Shown here piece after piece: positions 57,076-64,000 of a stretch of DNA of 64,000 nt (positions are counted from its first letter, which is position 1; every line of letters starts with the position of its first letter). The notes under the pieces are model-generated. The model was not told the DNA's origin. It was given only the letters and a program-made list of their open reading frames with translations, and made no database searches. The DNA comes from Fomitopsis serialis (Eukaryota > Basidiomycota > Agaricomycetes > Polyporales > Fomitopsidaceae): contig NW_025954981.1 of the NCBI RefSeq assembly GCF_022376445.1, positions 62,001 through 126,000 on the forward strand, in the 5' to 3' direction. The translations under genes and the position numbers were made by a program.

Positions 57076-59905
57076 TCACTTCGTTAGGGTCATGCCCATG
57101 AGGAGGCATTCCCTACGGAACTCCTCTTGCTGAGCTTTCATTTTGGCGAGCAAGTCCTCCGCACGGCGGTTCAGCGCTTCTTCGCATTTGCGGAGTTCCT
57201 GCTCCTTCTTCTGATTCTCCTCTGCCTGTCTGCGCAACTGCCTCTCCTTGTCGCGCAGCTCATCGGCCTTCGTCCGCGGCGCACCTGGCTTCCGCCTCTT
57301 GTCCTCCTCTTGCCATCGCGCTTCTTCCTCCTGCTGCTTCCGAGCGACCTCCTCTTCGCGCCGCCGGACCTCCTGTTCGCGACGTCGCAGCGCTTCCTCC
57401 ATGGCGCCCAGTCTGGTTTCGCGATCCTTCGAGTCCTCTTCGGCGAACGTTACTGAGCGTTTCTTGATCTGGGGCTCGGACGCAGACTTCCTCGGAGGCT
57501 CCTTGGCGTCTCTGGCCACAGGAATGGGCGGTTTCGCTGTGTCTGAAGGAGTACGGCTGAAGCTGTCAGTCCGTTGGCGGCCCTCCAAACGACGTCTAGC
57601 TTCCTCCTGCTGCTTCATGAAGGCCTCGAGCTTCTCCTTGCCGATTCTTTCAGCAAGCGCGTCCGCCTCTCGCTTGCGCTTCTCCTCCTCCTCGAGCTCT
57701 CGCTGTCGCGCCGCCTCCACCCGCCTCGCCTCTTCAAGTGCGCGCTGCTTGTCCTCAGGCTTGCGAAGTTGCTCAGCCTTGTGCCGAGCGTCTTGCTGCT
57801 TCATGAAGGCTTCCAACTTCTCTTTCCCAATCCGTTCGGTCAGAGCGTCTGCCTCGCGCTTCCTCTGCGCCTCCTCCTTCCGCCGCTCTTCCTCAGCCCG
57901 CCGCGCCTCCTCAGCCCGTTGCTCCTCCTCCAGCCGTTTCTGCTCTTCCTCAAACCTACGAAGTGACTCGGCCTTCTTCTTCTCCTCTGCAGCTGCTGCT
58001 CGACGCGCCTGCGCACTGAGAGGCTTAGCCTTCACTGTCTCCGCTTCCTTCTTACGTTTGGCCTCTTCCTCCTTCCGCTTGGTCTCCTCTGCCCTGCGCC
58101 TGGCTTCCTCTTCCTTCCGCTTGGCTTCCTCCTCCTTGCGTTTGGCCTCCTCCGCCGCCCGCTTCGTTTCCTCTTCCTTCCGCTTGGCTTCCAGCTCCTT
58201 GCGCCGCGCCTCCTCCTTCTTCTTGCCCTTGCCGCCCTTTGCCTTCGTCTTGATCTCCTCAGGCTCCTCGGGTAGCGCTCGCGGAATAGGCGGATCGTCC
58301 ACCGGGGGCTCTTCGGTGGGAGGCACAACGGACTCGAGTACCTCCGGAACGATGGTGGCGCTGTCACTACCGAAGTTGCTCATCTCGGCCTCGATCATCT
58401 GCTCGAGCTCGTCCTTGTCGAAGCCGGAGGCCTCCCAGTCACTGTCGCCTTCGTCGGACGCAATGACCACCATCTCGTCCGACCTCGGCGACTTCTGCTC
58501 GGCCTGATTCGAATCCGCGCGACTTCCGGCAGACTGCCACAACGACTGCAGAGAAGACTGGCTCGCGGATTGCGACGACGACTGGCTGCTCGTGGAGGTC
58601 TGGTTCGACATCGGGGGCGGTGGGCGGAAATCGGGCAGGTCGAACGCAGGCTGGTACGGGCTCTGGATGCTGCGCGTCTCGTCGTCCACGGTGAACGTCC
58701 GCGGATCGATAACCTGCATGCTGAAGGCCGTGGTGTTCGCCGCCGGTGGGGGTTGTGGCGTCGACGCGGCCGCGTGACTGGTGCTTTGCATGAACGCGAA
58801 CAGGTAGCTGTCCGTGCGCGTGACCTCCGGCGCAGCGAGTGGCGTCTCAACCTCGTTGCTGAGCTTCGACGCCATGCGCGAGACCGGTCGCTGGATCGGC
58901 CGTGGTGTGACGGACTGTGCCCGATCGTAGAGGTGCGAAACGTGGGTGAACTGGACAGGGATCTGCGGCGTCTGCTGGACGTCATTGCCTATCGCCAGCT
59001 GTAACTCCGCACTGGCTAGGAAGGACCGCAGGTCGTCTGGACCCGACGCGTCGTGGTCGTTGGTAGCCGCAACCTGCTTACCAGCACGGCGTGGGGTCTC
59101 AGCGGGTTTCTCGAGGTCGCTGGGGATGTGCGCGCGACCGAGTTTGGATGGATTCTTCGGAAAATTGTGCGGTAGGCCGGTCGGCTCGTCCATCCGCGGA
59201 ATCCACCGCTCTAGCGCCGACCGGAGAGGATCTGCGTCGTTGCGCGACTGTTCACCTGCTGACGAATGGGTCAGATGTCTGCTTCCGTTAATCTGAGGGG
59301 ATGGTACCATCGCGCCGTGGTTGAGGCTGTGCCGGGTGCGCCCATCGCGGGTATCGGGTCGTATCGTCGAAGCCTCCGCTGACGGAGTCGTACCTCACGG
59401 AGGAAGGACCATCGCCAGCGGCGTATCCGTCGAGGCCAATGCGCGATGGTCCGGCGACGGCGTTGGCGCTTCCTCCAAAGGCAAGACGCGAGGACGCGCG
59501 ATCTTGGCTCTTGTTTGCCTTGCGAGTTGCGTCCCAGAGGCTTTGCTGTTCGCGCAAGAGCGATTCGGACCATCCGTCGTCCGGTGGGGCGCCCGCAGCC
59601 AGACGACGCAGCTGTCGCTCGTACTGCATTTCGGCGTCGAACTGCTCTTGAGCCTTGCGTCGGATTCGGGTCATCTTGACTTCATAAGTGTGCTTGACGT
59701 TCTCATTGTTGGTGTGTTCGTAGTCGTTAGTGGGAGTGGTGACATAGTGCATCTCTTTTTCTTTCCTCGCTTCGTCGACGAGAGGCTGCAGCGCTTCGGA
59801 AATTCGCCTGCGGAGCTCCTTCTTCCATGCCAGGTCGGGTTCGTACGGCGCATCCTGGTAGTACGCGCCGTCGCGCTCGCTCGGGCCCTGCGCAACGGCG
59901 GCCAT
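57076..59905 (-). CDS. Large coiled-coil protein, function unknown
   Basis: Minus-strand gene of about 935 residues in two exons. The start is ATG 59905 (MAAVAQGPSERDGAYYQD, context ACCCATGG). The N-terminal domain is helical (LAWKKELRRRISEALQPLVD; KMTRIRRKAQEQFDAEMQYE). A 52-nt intron (GTACCATCCCCTCAG...GTCAGCAG, about 59252-59303) joins RRDG to EQSRND, changing frame correctly. The middle is Ser/Gln-rich and disordered. From about 58200 downwards a long charged coiled coil of K/R/E/A repeats (EEAKRKEEEAKRKEEE) runs nearly to the end. KREADALxERIGKEKLEAFM occurs twice. A VRRREEEV block leads to the C terminus LLMGMTLTK. It could be a cytoskeletal, spindle or trafficking scaffold, but I recognise no family. 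Confidence 0.75.
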
Positions 59906-61159
59906 GGGTATCACAGAGGGGAGGAGAGGCGAAGGAGGGCGCGCTGCCCAGTGGGCACCCGCGACGATGATAGTAGTGGCACAGTGAAAGGAGTCAGTTG
60001 GCGCCGAGCGCTGAGCCTCATGGCATCCATGCCTCTCGGCCGAATGCGACTTCATTTGTCGCACGTTCAAACTCCTCCTCACACGGTCCTATACAGGTCC
60101 TAAACATATCTTCTTGAAAACAATCTGAAACCAGTGTCAATATGACTGTGACAGTGTCAGAGGGAGCGACAGCCCAACTGAACTGTTCAGTCACGATATC
60201 CTCGGCGCCAGAGCCCCCCTACAGTTGTCCAGAGTCTTGCAGAATCTTGCCCTCTGTAGCGTGAACAGCTGTATCGGACCGGGCTCTCAGCCACCCTTCC
60301 CGTCCAGACTCCAGAGCATTGCTCACCTTCCTCTGGCAGGTAAGTCGATCCCGTCACGCCTTTGACACACATAGACGGAGTTCAGCTGGTTTGATATGGG
60401 ACTACCGAACGCAGCGGACATCGACGGCCAGGCAGCGGTGACCTTGGCTACGGTGGCCCAGGCAAAGCGGCACAGTACTAGTGTCCTGATTCACTGGATG
60501 CCAACATCCGACGACCTCCGCTCCTGTACGCGCTTTGTGTGGGTCCCAACGACGCGGAGTAAGCTGTGATATTTTTGGCAAAAATGAACACCGCTGCACT
60601 CCTGTGATTGGTGGCACACCTGCTAGTATTGTATTGTTATCTCAAAAATCACTGGCATGACCGTCATAAGCACTGACTAGCCTCATATCAAGGCCCTCGA
60701 GGCCTCCACACGGCGCACGCGAACCTATTCGACTGACAGAGTAACAGCGTGAGCTCAGAAAGGCTGCTGAGGAAGCGTACAGGCGGAATCTGAGCCCTTA
60801 ACTGTTCGAACTGATATCATATGTTTTACTTGTCACAAGTCCCAGGGATGTACTCGGTTGATGCTCGGCTGCGTCACTCAGGCTGCGACGATACATCGCC
60901 AAAGCTCTTGATGAGAGAGGGAAGGGGGAATCGATGAAGACGAATCGGGTTTGAAGTCTGTTTAAATACTAAATCACGGATGCCATGGCATGTGAAGAGC
61001 TATCGTAGAAGCACACCAAAATCGGCCAAGGAGAGCGAACGTTGGACAGATTTGGAAGTTGTCTTGCTATGTATGGAAAGTGCTGGATGTCAAAGCCACG
61101 CATGACGCAAGGATGACGTCGTCCATAAGTACGGAAATGGACACCGAATACATCTTTCG
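59906..61159. other. Intergenic; LINE target region
   Basis: About 1.25 kb with no gene recognised, ending at the LINE insertion site. Confidence 0.4.
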
Positions 61160-61173
61160 AACTGCCACACGGA
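61160..61173 (+). repeat. 5' target-site duplication of the LINE
   Basis: AACTGCCACACGGA, repeated at 62440-62453 directly after the poly(A) tail. Confidence 0.85.
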
Positions 61174-62440
61174 AAAGGCGATGATAGGATCGCTCAGGAC
61201 CAGGAGCCAAAAAACGAGAATGAAATGGGTCAAAGGACACAGTGGAAATGAATTAAACGAAAAGGCAGATAGACTCGCCGGACAAGGAGCAAGCAAACGA
61301 ACAATAGACGACCTGAAAACTGAGATACCTGCAACGCTGAAGCTCTCGGGAGCGAAATTAACAACACTCACCCAGAAGCTTGCATACAGAGGCATCCGGA
61401 AACAAACAATGCAAACCTATAAGCAAAGAAATAGGACGGTACTGAACATCGTCAAAATCATTGATTTCGCAGAGACGCACCATGATAGATCGATATCAGA
61501 GGCCCAAATCTGGACAGGAATACGAAACAAAGACCTAAGGAGAGAGATCAGGTATTTCCTATGGATGACTATACATGACGCCTACATGGTTGGATCGAAC
61601 TGGCTACGACCCAGCTACTCGGAGGAGCTGCAAGCAAGACACGAATGTCAGATATGTGGAGTCGAAGAATCAATGCAACACATACTGACCGAATGCGACG
61701 CCCCGGGACAAAAGGAAATTTGGGAACTCACAGAAAAGCTATGGAAAATGAAAAACAAGAAATGGACAAAGCCATTGATAGGCGGGATCCTAGGATGTGC
61801 GAACGCGATGTTCAAGACAGAGAAAGGCAAGATATTGAAGAGAGACGCACGACTCTATAGGATCCTAGTATCGGAAGCGGCATACCTGATATGGAAGCTA
61901 CGAAACGCCCGAGTCATCCAGTCTAACGGGGAACACCACTCATCGAAGAATGAAATAACAAACAAATGGCTCAACGCAATAAATGAAAGACTGACGATCG
62001 ACTGCAAGATGACCAATAACAAAAAATATGGAAAGAAAGCGTTGAAACCAGCACTAGTAGAAAGCACATGGAAAGGGGTATTGAAGAACGAAAAATACCT
62101 ACCTTATGATTGGACGACAGGAAAGGTTGGGGTTTTAGTGGGTATAGAGCCAGAACGGTCGCGTACAGGGGAGAGGCACATCGGAGATTAGTTGGCGCGA
62201 TGATGATGTGCAAAGACGACGACCAAGCTCAATTATCGAGTCCCACACACAGTGCGTAAAAGCATTTCCTCAACGGTGAACAAACAGATATATAAACACA
62301 TGCACAATATGCTACTATGCTACCATAAAACAACCGGGGTTCCAATCCCCCGATCTTTAGCGGGTACTCTGGGGTCGACTTGTCGACTGCCAGACCCAGC
62401 GCCCAAAGGCGCAACGCTCCACAAAAAAAAAAAAAAAAAA
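61174..62440 (+). mobile_element. 5'-truncated LINE (non-LTR retrotransposon)
   Basis: A 1.27-kb insertion bounded by the direct repeat AACTGCCACACGGA. It carries only the 3' end of the second reading frame, a 3' UTR of about 230 nt and a poly(A) tail (62423-62440). Base composition is A-rich on the sense strand, unlike the GC-rich host genes. The perfect target-site duplication and open frame suggest a fairly recent insertion. Confidence 0.9.
61181..62191 (+). CDS. LINE ORF2 C-terminal part: RNase H end and zinc-binding domain
   Basis: 336 open codons, the truncated end of a LINE ORF2, not a free-standing gene. The start at 61181 is arbitrary: the reverse transcriptase and most of RNase H are missing upstream. 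WVKGHSGNELNEKADRLAGQ is the C-terminal RNase H motif (H-x-G-x3-N-x-x-A-D). Downstream, FLWMTIHDAYMVGSNW leads into a zinc-binding zf-RVT-like motif, CQICGVEESMQHILTEC. The frame ends GKVGVLVGIEPERSRTGER-HIGD. The GVLVGI segment corresponds to the GVLVGIA encoded near the 3' end of element copy B. The RNase H-zf-RVT order is that of Tad1-like fungal LINEs. Cannot be autonomous. Confidence 0.88.
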   Translation: MIGSLRTRSQKTRMKWVKGHSGNELNEKADRLAGQGASKRTIDDLKTEIPATLKLSGAKLTTLTQKLAYRGIRKQTMQTYKQRNRTVLNIVKIIDFAETHHDRSISEAQIWTGIRNKDLRREIRYFLWMTIHDAYMVGSNWLRPSYSEELQARHECQICGVEESMQHILTECDAPGQKEIWELTEKLWKMKNKKWTKPLIGGILGCANAMFKTEKGKILKRDARLYRILVSEAAYLIWKLRNARVIQSNGEHHSSKNEITNKWLNAINERLTIDCKMTNNKKYGKKALKPALVESTWKGVLKNEKYLPYDWTTGKVGVLVGIEPERSRTGERHIGD

Positions 62441-62453
62441 ACTGCCACACGGA
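62440..62453 (+). repeat. 3' target-site duplication of the LINE
   Basis: AACTGCCACACGGA; the first adenines may belong to the tail. Followed by the resumed target sequence TTATTGGCTTGG. Confidence 0.85.
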
Positions 62454-63101
62454 TTATTGGCTTGGTTTATTCGTAAAATCCTCATGTACTTAAGTAGCTC
62501 TGATGTAGCTTCCCAAATGAATAAATGTGACGGGCTTTCGAGATCAGATACAGAGGAGGAGGAGTAACATGAGTGACTTGCGGGTAAGTATTGGTGGGTA
62601 CCACAATTGGTATCAATGGTTTGAAAGTCCGCTTACCTGTCCATGACAGCGTATCGTCGCTTACCTCGCGGCCCTTGCGTTGCTCGTCCCCTACGCCCTG
62701 CAAAAATTTTGATTCATTCTAAGCGCACCCAGAGGGCTGGAGCTGCTGAGACGGTACGTTCTTACGTGTGCGAGCATGCATGCAGCGTCTTGCTCCTGGT
62801 AGTGATTGAATGCGGTCTCGTCCCCTCCAGTGAGTGCGTGTATATGTCGCGATACCCCGTTCTGCGTTGGTTCAATATAACTCATCGCCTTCGCTTTGGT
62901 CAACGATAGAACAAACAGCGGTGGGGCCCAACATGCGCGCGTATAGGGGTAAGATGACTGGGATGACTGGAGAGGTGGTGCTTCATACGTCCGCGACGGG
63001 GCAGTATGGCTGGCTTGACACTGGTACTCACACAATCCAGCCTAATTATTCAACTCTCCGTCAATCTTGCTGACACATGGAAATACAGTGCACCTTGACC
63101 A
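62454..63101. other. Intergenic; no gene recognised
   Basis: About 650 nt downstream of the hydrolase stop and after the LINE; no coding pattern with motifs. Confidence 0.4.
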
Positions 63102-64000
63102 CTATTTCGCGGACGGCGCGTTATCTTTAATCCATTTCGTAACATCGTCAGCCCATTCCTCGCCCTCTCCCGTGCCCAATGCCCAGTGGGGGCTGAGATG
63201 GTTATGATCCTTCATCTTGACAATCGGTATCTGTCTGCCCAACTTCGTCTTCAGCGTCTCCGTGAAGTCCTCACTGTTCTCGGTAAACCCATCCAGCTCC
63301 CTCTCACTCACGAACACGATGACCTCGGGAAAGCCTGCCAGTAGCTCCTGCGGTGCCTTTCGCAGGAGCGCTGCGGGCATGTTAGCCTCGACAGAGTCCC
63401 AGCTACCGTAGAGCTGGAGAACCGGGTCGTCGGGGCTCGTGCTCTCGTCGCGTTTGAAGGTGTACGCGCCACCTTGGAGGATGACGCCGTGGATCCGGGC
63501 GCGCACGTTCGGCGGAAGCAGAGTGGTGTGAAGGAGAAGGGTGGACGAAAGGGCTGAGCCAGCGGAGTGGCTCATGAGGAATACGTGGTCGAAGTCGGCC
63601 TGGATGCCGCTGTCGGCGAGCACCTCATCTGCGTTCGCGATGACCCAGCCTATGGCATCCCTCATGTCCTCGACGGGTTCAGGGAACTTGGCATAAGGTA
63701 CGAGGCGGTAGTCAGAGATGACGGTCAGCATCCTAGGGGAATGCGATCGTGAACTTCTATGATGAAGAAGCATCCACAGGCGTTACTCACCCGCGTTTGG
63801 CGAAGTACGCACCAGTGTTGGAGTATACGAGGTCATACGGCGGCGCGAGCCTGCGATCGCCCTCGAAAAATCCGCCACCATAGAAGAAATAGAGCACCGG
63901 CACATTGCCAGTCGAAGGGATGGCGTCGGCCGGAGGATAATAGACATCTAGCTGATCGGTGTCGTTGACGTTAAGAGCTACAATGCGCTTTGCGAACCAA
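63102..64000 (-). CDS. Alpha/beta hydrolase (HSL/carboxylesterase type), 5' part outside window
   Basis: Minus-strand gene running off the right edge. Read in order: VNDTDQLDVYYPPAD, the oxyanion-hole region PVLYFFYGGGFFEGDRRLAP, then an intron (GT at about 63790, AG at about 63733) and MLTVISDYRLVPYAKFPEPV, EDMRDAIGWVIANADEVLA, the nucleophile elbow MSHSAGSALSS, GVILQGGAYTF, the acid region SERELDGFTENSEDF and the histidine in MKDHNHLSPHWALG, ending DNAPSAK at 63102. This is the layout of hormone-sensitive-lipase-like esterases and kynurenine-formamidase-like hydrolases. The usual HGGG is YGGG here. Triad Ser-Asp-His is present; substrate unknown. Confidence 0.9.

Noticed and set aside
57248..58507. 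419-codon plus-strand frame rich in Ser/Ala/Arg
   Set aside because: It is the antisense shadow of the K/E/R coiled-coil gene; composition follows from the complementary codons.

Overview
The window is nuclear DNA of a filamentous basidiomycete. Genes carry many short introns of about 45-75 nt with GTRAGT donors, CTGAC/CTRAC branch points and YAG acceptors. The gene set is typical of Agaricomycetes: an expanded BCS1-type AAA ATPase, an AA9 polysaccharide monooxygenase, a cytochrome P450, a small metallothionein, and basidiomycete-specific disordered proteins. A wood-decay agaricomycete, perhaps Polyporales, is my inference; nothing here fixes the species.

Layout. 1-6.1 kb holds a dense housekeeping block: a BCS1-like ATPase (minus, runs off the left edge), a Cys-rich putative zinc protein (minus), an intron-containing tRNA-Gly(UCC), the histone-fold repressor NC2alpha/BUR6 (plus), and the GINS subunit SLD5 (minus, tail-to-tail with NC2alpha). 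7.0-9.4 kb is the first copy (A) of a non-coding retroelement. 11.5-15.7 kb is a many-exon SulP transporter with STAS and cyclic-nucleotide-binding domains. 17.6-19.3 kb holds a DAP1/PGRMC heme protein and a three-exon metallothionein of 34 residues. 20-31 kb is sparse: a P450, an unrecognised membrane-protein gene and a diverged repeat pair. 31.5-32.8 kb is an epoxide hydrolase. 33-44.6 kb is a 5-kb RhoGEF gene flanked by inverted copies B and C of the retroelement. 45.9-50.7 kb holds an SDR oxidoreductase, an AA9 protein with an altered copper-site signature, and the mRNA 3'-processing factor CFIm25. 51.6-59.9 kb holds a broken gag-like fragment, a disordered acidic/basic protein, an ornithine-cyclodeaminase-family enzyme and a large coiled-coil protein. 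61.2-62.4 kb is a 5'-truncated LINE with a clear target-site duplication, and an alpha/beta hydrolase runs off the right edge.

The genes do not form a single pathway or a convincing secondary-metabolite cluster. The two most unusual items are (i) the AA9 protein, which keeps both copper-binding histidines but replaces the H-x8-Q-x-Y second-sphere signature by Q-x8-E-x-F with identical spacing, and (ii) a three-copy, about 2.4-kb poly(A)-ended element. Its body is a tandem array of about 420-bp units each carrying a textbook intron, and its 3' end matches the terminus of the LINE. These may be non-autonomous passengers of the LINE machinery that nevertheless keep introns.

Exon boundaries were read by eye from splice consensus, reading frame and protein family patterns; no alignment or search was run.
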